From Fibrobacterota bacterium (GTDB lineage Bacteria; Fibrobacterota; Chitinivibrionia; Chitinivibrionales; Chitinispirillaceae): a stretch of 64,000 nt of DNA. Where the stretch lies: the NCBI GenBank assembly GCA_023412475.1, contig JAEYNR010000031.1, positions 62,001-126,000 on the forward strand, read 5' to 3'. Positions within the stretch are counted from its first letter, which is position 1; every line of letters starts with the position of its first letter. A program made the translations under genes and the position numbers. The notes under the pieces were generated by a model. That model searched no databases. It was not told where the DNA came from and saw only the letters and a list, made by a program, of their open reading frames with translations. Shown here piece after piece: positions 25,896-34,180 of the stretch.

Positions 25896-27122
25896 TCATT
25901 GAAGAATCTCAATTGCTCTTTTAACTCCCTTAACCAGCATGTCAACCTCTTCGACAGTATTATATAATGCAAAACTGGCCCGCACGGTTCCATCTACCCC
26001 AAAATGTTTCACCGCCGGTTGTGCACAATGAGTACCTGAACGAACCGCTATAGCCATTTTATCCAGAATCAGTGCGGTATCGAAAGAAGAGAAACTGTTG
26101 ATATTAAAGGAAAGTAACCCGGACCTGGTGGCAGATTCAGCGTAAAGAATTACTTCATCAAGTTTACCCAAAGAGTCCGCAGCGTATTGCAGCAATTGCA
26201 ATTCGTGGGAGTGGATTGCATTTATGCCGATCTCATTCATATAATCGATAGCTGCAGCTATGCTTATTGCACCGGCTACATTATGAGTACCTGCTTCAAA
26301 TCTGAAAGGAATATCTGCAAAAGTCGCAGAATCAAAATCTACCGATAACACCATGCCTCCACCAAATTGCACAGGAAGCATCTGCTCCAGCCATTTCTGC
26401 TTCCCGTAAAGGACTCCAGTTCCAGTTTCTGCATACATTTTATGCCCTGAAAAAACGAAAAAATCACAGTCCAGTGTTTCAACATCTATGGGCAGATGAG
26501 AGACCGATTGCGCTCCATCCAATAGCACCGGGATATTAAAGGCATGTGCACGGGCTATTATCTCCTTTACCGGGTTAATGACCCCTGTCACATTAGACAC
26601 ATGAGTAATGGCGATCAGCCTGGTTCTTTCAGTAAACATCGACTCAAGAGATTTAATTCGCAAAACACCTTCATCATCGAAAGGAATCACCTTCAATGAT
26701 GCTCCTATATCTTTACAGACCATCTGCCAGGGGATTAAATTCGAATGATGTTCCATCTCGGTGATGATAATCTCATCCCCCTTTTTGATGTAAAATTTAC
26801 TTAACGACTGGGCCACCAGGTTAATTGATGAGGTAGTTCCGGAGGTGAAAACAATCTCCTGAGAATTTGCGGCTCCGATGAATTTTCTGACAGTTTCTCT
26901 GGCAGATTCATATAGTTCGCTGCTCTTTTCGCTAAGAAAATGTTTTGCCCTATGGGCATTGCTGTTGTTTTGATAGTAATATGAGATCACCCGATCGATT
27001 ACCTGGCGAGGCTTCTGGGTTGTGGCCGCGTTATCCAAATAAACAAGTGGCTGGTCATAAATTCTGGTTTGAAGAATGGGGAAATCAGCCCTGATCTTAC
27101 GAGCATCCAAAGGTGTTTTCAT
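25896..27122 (-). CDS. sufS: Group II cysteine desulfurase (SufS)
   Basis: 408 residues. The class-V aminotransferase fold has the PLP Lys228 in FSGHKMYAE, TEMEHHSN for cofactor binding, LLDGAQSVSH, and the persulfide-carrying Cys366 in RSGTHCAQP. It removes sulfur from cysteine as a bound persulfide and yields alanine. Its ATG overlaps the stop of the EgtD-type gene by four bases (ATGA), a classic sign of translational coupling, so the operon link to the ergothioneine genes is strong. It would feed SufE encoded next. Confidence 0.93.
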   Translation of the reverse strand: MKTPLDARKIRADFPILQTRIYDQPLVYLDNAATTQKPRQVIDRVISYYYQNNSNAHRAKHFLSEKSSELYESARETVRKFIGAANSQEIVFTSGTTSSINLVAQSLSKFYIKKGDEIIITEMEHHSNLIPWQMVCKDIGASLKVIPFDDEGVLRIKSLESMFTERTRLIAITHVSNVTGVINPVKEIIARAHAFNIPVLLDGAQSVSHLPIDVETLDCDFFVFSGHKMYAETGTGVLYGKQKWLEQMLPVQFGGGMVLSVDFDSATFADIPFRFEAGTHNVAGAISIAAAIDYMNEIGINAIHSHELQLLQYAADSLGKLDEVILYAESATRSGLLSFNINSFSSFDTALILDKMAIAVRSGTHCAQPAVKHFGVDGTVRASFALYNTVEEVDMLVKGVKRAIEILQ

Positions 27123-28126
27123 GGAGCCTCTTTTGACAACTGAAATAAGGAAAACCAGTTGGAACAGTCGGTTCTGTGCTTATCGATTTTAAGCCCCGCA
27201 GCTTCGATGTCTTGAGTTATAGCTTCAATGGTAAATTTAAATGAACTTTCGGTATGAATTTTTTCCAGCCTGTCTATGAGAATTTCGGAACCAATGCAGG
27301 GGATCGATACTGCCATAGGTTTTTGCGCTTTCAGATACATCTCTACACAGCATAAGTCGCGATTGAAAGGTGCATGATGTTCAAAAAGAAGCGGGTTGAA
27401 ATTGGAACCTATTACAGAATTTACCACATTGAGGATATTGCGGTTAAAACAGGCAGTGATATTATTGCGATCATTGTAGGCTTTTTCAAGGTGATGAACA
27501 TCTTTTACCATATCAACTCCAAGTAAAAAAAAATCATCACCATCCATCCGACTGCTCACCCTACTGAGAAGCTCAATGCGTTGCATAGAAAAAAAATTGC
27601 CGATTGTGCTGCCAAAAAAACAAAACAACCGCCTTCTTTTATGTGGTAAGCTGGATAATCCGCACTGAAAATCTGCTGCTATACAATGGACCATGATCCC
27701 GGGGTACTTTGCCACCAGCATTTCTGCAGATTCTTTTAATGATTGTGGACTGATATCTACCGGCAGGTAGCAAATGGAATGGAGGTTTCTAGGGTCTATT
27801 GAATCCAGAATTATTGAGACTTTAGAGCAACTACCGCTGCCAAGTTCTATTATGTCCAGATCCTGAAGGAGAAATTTGCTGGACTCGGAAAACTCTTTTA
27901 TCAATTCCGATTCAATTCGTGACAGATAGTATTCAGGAAGACGAGTGATCTGCTCAAAGAGCTTTGAACCAACAGCATCGTATAGGAAGATGCTGGATAT
28001 TGTTCTGGGGTTGGACAGAAGATTATCAATAACTTTTCTGATAGTTTCTTTTGGATCACTCAGCTGAAGAAAATTGCTGAAAACAATACGGGGGCTTGAG
28101 AAAAAAGGGGTTTTATTTATATTCAT
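27119..28126 (-). CDS. eanA: L-histidine N-alpha-methyltransferase, EgtD/EanA type
   Basis: 335 residues. EgtD-family features include SIFLYDAVGSKLFEQIT, LPEYYLSR.E, the SAM motif IIELGSGSCSKV, LPVDIS, and FFGSTIGNF. EgtD trimethylates histidine to hercynine, the first step to ergothioneine. No EgtB-type sulfoxide synthase gene is present. Instead the gene lies 32 bp after a triple-rhodanese gene and overlaps sufS by 4 bp. In the oxygen-independent route known from Chlorobium limicola the same two activities are EanA (this type) and EanB (rhodanese), so I name it accordingly. Methylation of another imidazole substrate cannot be excluded. Confidence 0.85.
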   Translation of the reverse strand: MNINKTPFFSSPRIVFSNFLQLSDPKETIRKVIDNLLSNPRTISSIFLYDAVGSKLFEQITRLPEYYLSRIESELIKEFSESSKFLLQDLDIIELGSGSCSKVSIILDSIDPRNLHSICYLPVDISPQSLKESAEMLVAKYPGIMVHCIAADFQCGLSSLPHKRRRLFCFFGSTIGNFFSMQRIELLSRVSSRMDGDDFFLLGVDMVKDVHHLEKAYNDRNNITACFNRNILNVVNSVIGSNFNPLLFEHHAPFNRDLCCVEMYLKAQKPMAVSIPCIGSEILIDRLEKIHTESSFKFTIEAITQDIEAAGLKIDKHRTDCSNWFSLFQLSKEAP

Positions 28127-28158
28127 AAGAGATTGCCTGTTTTATTTATTTGACTGCT

Positions 28159-29457
28159 TCAGGTGCCTGGCCTAAACGGAATACCGGTTTCATAGGGATT
28201 ATTACTATTACTCCACTCAAACCATCCTCCATCGTAAACTGAAATATCGGGCCATCCCATGAGCCAGGCGTTGATAAAAGCTTCGCTGGCCCGCCAGCCG
28301 GTTCCACAGTAAAATGAGTTATGAGAGTGTGGAAATATTCCGGATGTGGCCCACATGGATTCAATTTCATGAAATTCCCTGGTGGTGTGATCCAGGTTGC
28401 GGTAGTTTTCCATATGATAGGCATCGGTGCCGCACTCTGCAAATATCGCTCCGGGTATGCGTCCTTTCTTTTGGATATAGTTGTAGCCGCTGGTTTCTCC
28501 GATGTATTCGTTCCAGCTTCGTACACATACCAGGTTTTTATCTTTGGATTTTAAAATTTGCCTGGCCTCAGAGATGTCAACTGCAAATTCGGGGTGATGT
28601 GGGATAGAGATTCCGAAATCGCCAACAGGTTGGGGATAAGAAGGTTCTGAGGTGATTTCGTACCCTCCATCGCTCCAGGATTGCATTCCACCGTTAAGCA
28701 GCCGCACATCCTTTACCCCTGCATAGAGCATGATGAAAGCACATCTCATTGCAGCCAACTGCCCGGCGCTACTTCCTGGAAATGGGTCATCTATGTCAGG
28801 ATAAACAAATTTACCATACAGGATTACCGTGGTGTCTGATGTTATACCAGCTTTTTCCAGTGCAATTTTAAGCTCCGATGGACTGCGGCGATTCCAGGTT
28901 TGGTTAGATTCCAACTGGTTGGTATCCATGGCAATGGCTCCAGGGATATGGCCGCTGTCATAGATGTTGCGGTCACGATAAAATGCATGAACTAAAACAT
29001 AGCGATGAACGTCGAACTGCGGAGCCTGTCCGGTGCTTATGAGCTGGTCAAGCCAGGAGGCGGATACCAGTTGACGATACCTGGGAAGACTACTCATGGG
29101 AAGTTGGAGGTTACTGCACCATTCTTTGGCAAATTCGTTGTATAAAGAGACTTTCTGATATCCGGTTCTTAGAAAATGGTTAGCTACAATTTCTGATTCA
29201 TCTTTATTGTAACCGTAAATTATGAGTTCGTTTTCGGGTTCGATTCCTTTTGACCTCAGGATATCGGGCCAATCGATATATCGGCTCCATTTGAAAGGGA
29301 GGCTTTTTGCAGATTGGATATGCCCGCCTCTTTGCTCTGCTTTTAGACGCCATCCATTGTAGGCCTCTGCGCAGCGGATATCTATCAGTTTAACTGCGGG
29401 ATTGGACAGCTTTTCGTATAGATCGGATGTTTTAAGCTGCTTTATTTCCTGTTGCAT
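28159..29457 (-). CDS. eanB: Triple-rhodanese sulfurtransferase, EanB type (anaerobic ergothioneine synthase)
   Basis: 432 residues with three rhodanese folds, about 1-125, 130-280 and 285-432. Only the third keeps a catalytic loop, Cys384 in FYCGTGWRAS. The first two have lost the loop Cys (IIYGYNKDE and ILYGKFVYPDI). Length, domain number and a single active Cys in a CGTGWR loop fit EanB, which transfers sulfane sulfur to C2 of the hercynine imidazole without oxygen. Its gene is first in the operon, directly followed by the EgtD-type methyltransferase, sufS and sufE. The start ATG 29457 is the first in frame; its ribosome site is weak. The alternative is a thiosulfate sulfurtransferase, but the neighbours make that less likely. 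Confidence 0.85.
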   Translation of the reverse strand: MQQEIKQLKTSDLYEKLSNPAVKLIDIRCAEAYNGWRLKAEQRGGHIQSAKSLPFKWSRYIDWPDILRSKGIEPENELIIYGYNKDESEIVANHFLRTGYQKVSLYNEFAKEWCSNLQLPMSSLPRYRQLVSASWLDQLISTGQAPQFDVHRYVLVHAFYRDRNIYDSGHIPGAIAMDTNQLESNQTWNRRSPSELKIALEKAGITSDTTVILYGKFVYPDIDDPFPGSSAGQLAAMRCAFIMLYAGVKDVRLLNGGMQSWSDGGYEITSEPSYPQPVGDFGISIPHHPEFAVDISEARQILKSKDKNLVCVRSWNEYIGETSGYNYIQKKGRIPGAIFAECGTDAYHMENYRNLDHTTREFHEIESMWATSGIFPHSHNSFYCGTGWRASEAFINAWLMGWPDISVYDGGWFEWSNSNNPYETGIPFRPGT

Positions 29458-29773
29458 AATGATTGGTTTTATGGGTTCGGGTTTTACAGAAGAATCATGG
29501 GTTTAAAAAGAGGATGACAGCCGTCAAAAACGGATGGGCGCTCCTGATGCCACGATCTTCATGTTGTTATCTTTTTATTTATGGCAAAAGAGGGGCCAAG
29601 CTCGGGGGTACGTAAAAGGAAAGGCAATAAGGTTTTCTGTTATACTCTGTAACCGCAGCATACGGGTAATCACTTTTTATCAAACCTCATTATTAGGAGA
29701 AGAATGCATTATTTTGCACTATAAACTTTAATCATCGTCTAAACCAAACCATACAACATAAAAGAGGACCAGA
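29458..29773. other. Divergent promoter region between the ean operon and a methyltransferase gene
   Basis: About 316 bp without a gene. A short palindrome-like CCGTCAAAAACGG lies at 29521-29533, about 70 bp before the eanB start. It contains a TTGACG-like -35 word on the minus strand. No clear operator was identified. Confidence 0.4.
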
Positions 29774-30460
29774 ATGGAAAATGAAAAAATTGCATCCCGA
29801 TTCAACGATGTAGCAGGTGAATATGATAAGCAAAGGAAGCTTTTTATTCCCTGTTTTGATGACTTTTATGGAATAGCTAAAACGTTTCTGGAATTTAAGC
29901 GACCAGAAGTGGCAAACGTTTTGGATCTGGGTGCCGGAACAGGTCTTCTAACCATGTATGTTAAAGAGGTATTTCCAGATGCATCTTTTGTGCTGCTCGA
30001 TATAGCTGAACAGATGTTGGAGATTGCGAGAAAAAGATTTGAAGGATGCCAAAATGTAAAATATGAGATCAATGATTACAACAAAGGTCTTCCTGATGCA
30101 AATTTCGACCTTATCGTATCAGCGTTGTCTATTCATCATCTCAATGAATTTCAGAAACAATCGTTGTATAAAAATATTTACAAGAAACTAAACAGAAACG
30201 GCTTTTTCATAAATCTTGATCAGTTTAACGCAGAATCAAAGGTTTTGAATGAATTCTACTCGAAGAGTTGGTTTGAACGGATAAAAAAGGGAGGATTCAG
30301 TGAAAGTGAGGCAGATTTATGGTTGGAAAGAAGAGAGCTGGATAAAGAAAATACTATTACCCAAACTATAGAAATGTTAAAGGAATCGGGATTTAAAAAT
30401 GTTGAATGTATGTATCAGTATATGAAATTCGGGGTAATAGTGGCGTTTGGGGATTATTGA
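29774..30460 (+). CDS. Class I SAM-dependent methyltransferase, substrate unknown
   Basis: 228 residues; ATG 29774 has GAGG 6 bp upstream. Motif I is NVLDLGAGTGLLT, the acidic loop after strand 2 is VLLDIAEQML, and motif IV is FDLIVSALSIHHL. The fold is the methyltransf_25/UbiE-like type. Residues 165-228 form a helical lid. It is divergently transcribed from the ean operon. That position hints at, but does not prove, a link to thiol or histidine-betaine chemistry. Confidence 0.82.
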   Translation: MENEKIASRFNDVAGEYDKQRKLFIPCFDDFYGIAKTFLEFKRPEVANVLDLGAGTGLLTMYVKEVFPDASFVLLDIAEQMLEIARKRFEGCQNVKYEINDYNKGLPDANFDLIVSALSIHHLNEFQKQSLYKNIYKKLNRNGFFINLDQFNAESKVLNEFYSKSWFERIKKGGFSESEADLWLERRELDKENTITQTIEMLKESGFKNVECMYQYMKFGVIVAFGDY

Positions 30461-30510
30461 TTGTAATAGAGTTTTGGTCGGATGAAGATGATAAACAGCC
30501 ATAAGTTGAT

Positions 30511-30888
30511 TTAGAAAAAACACTGCAAGATATCGTGAGAAACTACATTAATATATTTATCAAGTTTGTTACTTAAATGTAATATCAGGCCATCATCACC
30601 AACAGCCCAGCAGTTTTGAGGATCGGAACAAAAGATATCGCTTACATTTGTAAATGTCAGTATAGATTTATCCTGCCAGTTATCGCCACCATCAAAGGTC
30701 AGATATATTCTGTTTGAAGCATACATCCATCCAAAATCTGGATTACAAAATCGGATTCTAATGATATCCTCAGTAGTTGGTGAAGGTTGCCTTTGCCAGG
30801 TGTAGCCGCTGTCGTTAGTTTTTAGAATGATGCCACTGTCCCCAACTACCCATCCAGTTGCTGAATCACAGAAAATGATGGCGAGCAA
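30511..30888 (-). pseudogene. Truncated YCF48-like beta-propeller gene fragment
   Basis: Two clear YCF48/Asp-box repeats: ATGWVVGDSGIILKTNDSG and NCWAVGDDGLILHLS, with FDGGDNW between them. The fragment lacks a signal peptide and start region; its frame stays open upstream only to a stop at 30925. The last 20 residues after the second repeat look unrelated to the family. Such proteins are usually 300 residues or more. Its upstream edge abuts, head to head, another broken gene on the plus strand. Confidence 0.7.
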
Positions 30889-31272
30889 ACTATTAGAATT
30901 GCAGCAAATGCCCTGGTCTCCAATTCATGCAAAATACGGGGCAGAAATGAAGATGGAACTGTTCTGGGTGAAAGTGAATATTTTTCAATTACCCAAAATA
31001 GTGCAGTCGAAAACAGTAACATGGTTCTTGGGAAACCTGGTTGCTATTTTAAGGGAGCATCTATTCATTTTCATCTGGTCGAAGATGCTCCTGTAGAAGT
31101 CACGATCTTCACGGTTTCAGGAAGAGAGGTGTACAGGAATCGAATCCCCATGCAGAGTAAAGGACTGTCGGTTAAAAAAATCTCTGCAGAAAAACTCCAC
31201 AGTGGATGTTATCTGGCTCTGGTTAAAATCGGAGAAAAAATATTCAAAGGAAAGATGTTCATTCAAAAATAA
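30865..31272 (+). pseudogene. Orphan 3' end of a secreted-protein gene with C-terminal sorting module
   Basis: The frame is open from 30865 and reads as 135 residues of plausible protein. It has a beta-strand piece (TIRIAANALVSNSC, then GESEYFSI) followed by a type IX-like sorting domain (VEVTIFTVSGREVY, HSGCYLALVKIG, final FIQK). There is no catalytic domain, signal peptide or ribosome site, and the first ATG is inside at 31021. The 5' part has evidently been lost, apparently by a rearrangement that joined it to the YCF48 fragment on the other strand. Confidence 0.7.
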
Positions 31273-31282
31273 CTTGAATAAT

Positions 31283-31311
31283 AAACTGCACCCGTGAAAA
31301 AGGTGCAGTTT
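31283..31311. terminator. Bidirectional-type hairpin between a plus-strand remnant and lemA
   Basis: AAACTGCACC (31283-31292) pairs perfectly with GGTGCAGTTT (31302-31311) around a 9-nt loop. It lies just beyond the stops of the convergent frames; the flanking A and T runs are short. Confidence 0.65.
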
Positions 31312-31349
31312 CGTAATTAGCCGATATCATAACTGATTCAGATTTACTC

Positions 31350-31916
31350 TTAGAAAGAAACCTTGGGAACCGCTTTGGCTTCAGGAGCAGCTTCAAAGTA
31401 TGCGGCCTGGGGAAAGTTGCCTGCAAAAAAGCTGTATGGAATCTTACGACGAGTTCCATTGAATGAATTAACAGCTTCATTATATCTGCGACGCTCCACA
31501 GAGAGGCGATTCTCTGTTCCGGCAAGCTCATCCTGCAAAGCCAGAAAATTCTGATTCGCCTTGAGATCAGGATATTTCTCCACCACTACCAAAAGTCTGG
31601 AAATGGCTGAAGTCAATTGGTTGTTGGCATCGATCTTCTCCTGAGCTGTGTTTGCACCAGCCACACTGGCTCTGGCCTTTGTTACTTCGGTGAGAACCTC
31701 TTTCTCATGAGCAGCATACCCTTTAACTGTTTCCACAAGGTTAGGAATAAGATCCATTCGTCGCTGCAGTTGGTTATCTACATTTGCCCAAGATTTTTTC
31801 ACCAGTTCTTCAAGCTCAACAAGATGGTTTCTCCATCCAATTACTTTGCCTCCCAATATTAAAATCAGTAAAACTGCAACACCGATACCTATAAGAACTT
31901 TTGTTTTACCTTTCAT
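31350..31916 (-). CDS. lemA: LemA family protein
   Basis: 188 residues. One N-terminal membrane helix (VLIGIGVAVLLILIL) is followed by the LemA helical domain. Conserved features are SWANVDNQLQRRMDLIPNLVETVKGYAAHE and YNEAVNSFN, then IPYSFFAGNF. GGAG lies 8 bp before the ATG. The function of the family is not settled; it is anchored in the inner membrane. It is the third gene of a TPM-nucleotidyltransferase-lemA operon. LemA beside a TPM (YgcG) protein is a common pairing. Confidence 0.92.
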   Translation of the reverse strand: MKGKTKVLIGIGVAVLLILILGGKVIGWRNHLVELEELVKKSWANVDNQLQRRMDLIPNLVETVKGYAAHEKEVLTEVTKARASVAGANTAQEKIDANNQLTSAISRLLVVVEKYPDLKANQNFLALQDELAGTENRLSVERRRYNEAVNSFNGTRRKIPYSFFAGNFPQAAYFEAAPEAKAVPKVSF

Positions 31917-31932
31917 CTTTTTGTCTCCGTGC

Positions 31933-32646
31933 TTAGATGTTTTCTATTGAGTCAATCAGTCTTTTAATAGCTCTGGAATAATCAGTAAACTTCGCTTTAA
32001 GCTCCGTAAAATTGCCGCTTTTTCTGAGATTATCTATGGCCTGTAAGGGTGTTCCATCAATCGAATAAGCGGATTCCAATGCGGGTAAGAGCTCTTTTCT
32101 GGCAGTAGGGATCAAAACGCCTTTGAGCTTGAGAAGAGCTCTGAAAACCGGCACAAATGCTTTCAGGGAAACTTCGGTGAGCTGAACAAGGCTTTTTTGG
32201 CTCTTACAGGCGTAAGTGTACTCATCTATCAAATGAAGCCACTTCCCCTTAAGTTCGCGTTCCACCTGAAGTCTCAGATCACTGATTTGTGGAGATACTG
32301 AGTTAAAGATATCCTCTCCTGCCAGTACCACATGATGCTCTTTCATCTCCATAAATTCCATAGGATAGGAATCACACGAGGAAGCGATGTATTCTTTATC
32401 CATAAAGAGAGGTTTGCTGAACCGTTTCTGAAAAAGCTTGAGCTGAATGTCGGCCGATTTGGAAATCAGCTCAATATCCATAGTTCTCAGAACAATGAGC
32501 AGGTTGATATCGGATTGCTGGGGGTCAAAGTCAGCTCCGGCTGCACTGCCATAAAGAATAATCGATACCAGATCCGATCCATAAAGAGATGTGTACTCGT
32601 GTACTGCTTTTTGTGCATATTCGATAGGGTTAAGAATAGGTTTCAT
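31933..32646 (-). CDS. Nucleotidyltransferase-fold protein
   Basis: 237 residues. The polymerase-beta-type motif is at 28-45: LYGSAAGADF followed by DINLLIVL. This gives the Gly-Ser pair, but the second acidic position reads S-D-I-N rather than the usual D-x-D, so one metal ligand appears replaced. The C-terminal two thirds are helical and resemble a HEPN-like or sensor region. It sits between the TPM gene (17 bp before) and lemA (16 bp after), which ties it to that envelope pair. Substrate unknown. Confidence 0.75.
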   Translation of the reverse strand: MKPILNPIEYAQKAVHEYTSLYGSDLVSIILYGSAAGADFDPQQSDINLLIVLRTMDIELISKSADIQLKLFQKRFSKPLFMDKEYIASSCDSYPMEFMEMKEHHVVLAGEDIFNSVSPQISDLRLQVERELKGKWLHLIDEYTYACKSQKSLVQLTEVSLKAFVPVFRALLKLKGVLIPTARKELLPALESAYSIDGTPLQAIDNLRKSGNFTELKAKFTDYSRAIKRLIDSIENI

Positions 32647-32663
32647 AAGAGTCTCTCTAATGT

Positions 32664-33425
32664 TTAAAATGAGCGGGAAGATCCCCCACCACCACTCATA
32701 CCTCCACCAAATCCGCCAAACCCACCACCGCCAAATCCACCACCAAAACCACCACGACCTCTGCCGCGGTTGCCAGACATGCTGGAAACCAACATCCAGA
32801 ATAGAAGCGAGCGGCCAAAGCGGGTACTCAGTAATAGTATTAAAACTATAAGTATTAAAATTATTTGAAACGGTGAAAGTTGGACTGCTTGCTCCTGATT
32901 AGCTCGTTGGTAGTTAGTGGCTGGTATAGATAATGTGATCCCTTTTTCCTTTTCAACTTCTTTTGCCAGAGCCACTGATAGTGAGAGCATACCATTGGTA
33001 TAATCTCCTTTTTTTAAGTAGGGAATACTGTAGTTGTCTAACAGGCGACCCGTTTTAGAATCATTGAGATAACCTTCTGCGCCATAACCGACCTCTATCC
33101 TGATTTTACGCGGATCCATTGATAACAAAATGAGCGCGCCCTCATCTTTGCCTTTAACACCGATTCCCCATTTCTCATATAATAATGAGGAATACTCTTC
33201 AATTGATTCTTCGCCGATAGAAGAAACGGTTGCTATAACCAGTGCAAATTGAGCTTGTTGCCACAGAGACTGGCTGATTCTACTTAGTGCTGCTTCTGTC
33301 CTGGCATCAAGGATAGAGGCATAATCTGCTACCGGTCCCTGAGGTGGCGTTGGAATATTAGCCGAAAGGACTGGACAAACTGACAAAAGAAATAGTGCGA
33401 GAATTTTTCTGAACCCTGAAAACAT
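32664..33425 (-). CDS. TPM-domain (YgcG-like) exported membrane protein with Gly-rich tail
   Basis: 253 residues. The signal peptide ends near VLSA-NIP. The TPM domain (about 28-160) has VADYASIL, FALVIATVSSIG, GVKGKDEGALILL, and RIEVGYGAEGYLND. A membrane helix follows (IILILIVLILLL), then a cytoplasmic tail of Gly/Phe repeats ending GGGGSSRSF. That tail is typical of the family. TPM proteins have been linked to photosystem or membrane-protein repair elsewhere; the role here is unknown. It is first in the operon with a nucleotidyltransferase and lemA. Confidence 0.9.
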   Translation of the reverse strand: MFSGFRKILALFLLSVCPVLSANIPTPPQGPVADYASILDARTEAALSRISQSLWQQAQFALVIATVSSIGEESIEEYSSLLYEKWGIGVKGKDEGALILLSMDPRKIRIEVGYGAEGYLNDSKTGRLLDNYSIPYLKKGDYTNGMLSLSVALAKEVEKEKGITLSIPATNYQRANQEQAVQLSPFQIILILIVLILLLSTRFGRSLLFWMLVSSMSGNRGRGRGGFGGGFGGGGFGGFGGGMSGGGGSSRSF

Positions 33426-33801
33426 AAGGGAAATATAATATGATTACTGGTTAATCTGCCATTATTTGGGCAAAGTAATTATCAATCAGGGTCAATTCGC
33501 CATCGTTGTCGTGGTCGATATCGAATTAAAACAGAAAAGAGACTATGACGATAGCGATAATGATTGGCCAGAAGTTACTCTTTTTGAATGCATTTAAGCA
33601 CATAAAAACCAATTCTTTAAAATAAGGATAAGCACGAAATTCGAAAACCGAAATCCGAAAAAAGAGCAGGACAGGAAATGGCAATGAGGCCAAATTTGAA
33701 AAACACTCACCTCCTGTTTCGGAATTAGGCTTTGTGTTTTGGAATTTCTTCCTGTCAGATAGCCGAGTAGGTACAAGGAGTTTAGGACATTGGTACATAC
33801 A
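33426..33801. other. Repeat-bearing intergenic region
   Basis: About 375 bp. Imperfect ATCG/GATA-rich simple sequence lies at 33490-33565 and a copy of the dispersed composite repeat at 33627-33755. No gene is supported. Confidence 0.6.
33627..33755 (+). repeat. Dispersed composite repeat, locus B (modules 1 and 2)
   Basis: Module 1 carries AAGCACGAAATTCGAAAACC, then GAAATCCGAAA, GAGCAGGACAGG and AAATGGC. Module 2 (33714-33755) carries TGTTTCGGAATTAGGCTTTG and TTTTGGAATTTCTTCC. The order and spacing words match loci A and C. Confidence 0.75.
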
Positions 33802-34180
33802 TTATTCAATTCTTCTTATTTCTTCAAGAATTTCCATTGGCAAGCCTGTTGTTTTTTGAACCTCCTGGGTTTCCATTCCCTGTAGAAATTGTTTTCGCGC
33901 TAAATCAATTTTTTCTCTCATTTCCATTAATATTTTTATTGACAGGCTGGAATGTGATGCTGGGAGTCTTCCAACTGTGCAATTAAAACCAGATCGGAAA
34001 GCCGCTCTGCTCATTTACCGAATCGTTCTGAAAAAGTTCTATCGTCTTAATATCGATTCGATAACTTATCAGATATATAAGATATTCAGTATAAAGACTG
34101 CGCAGAATACCTTTTCTGCTAAAAAACTCCTTGAAAAATCTATCATACGGGTTTTTGATCTTTGTATTCATACCACTCAA
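33802..34180 (-). pseudogene. Broken Rpn-family (PD-(D/E)XK, transposase_31-like) nuclease gene
   Basis: Two minus-strand frames. 34180-33983 gives the N-terminal signature KNPYDRFFKEFFSRK plus IDIKTIELFQNDS. 34014-33802, in another frame, gives the C-terminal tail REKIDLARKQFLQGM...TGLPMEILEEIRRIE. Family members run about 300 residues, so a large internal deletion and a frameshift have removed the nuclease core. It cannot be active. It marks past mobile-element or recombination activity here. Confidence 0.75.

Noticed and set aside
30827..31096. 89-codon plus-strand ORF
   Set aside because: It is in a different frame from the sorting-domain remnant and does not read like protein; judged a shadow.
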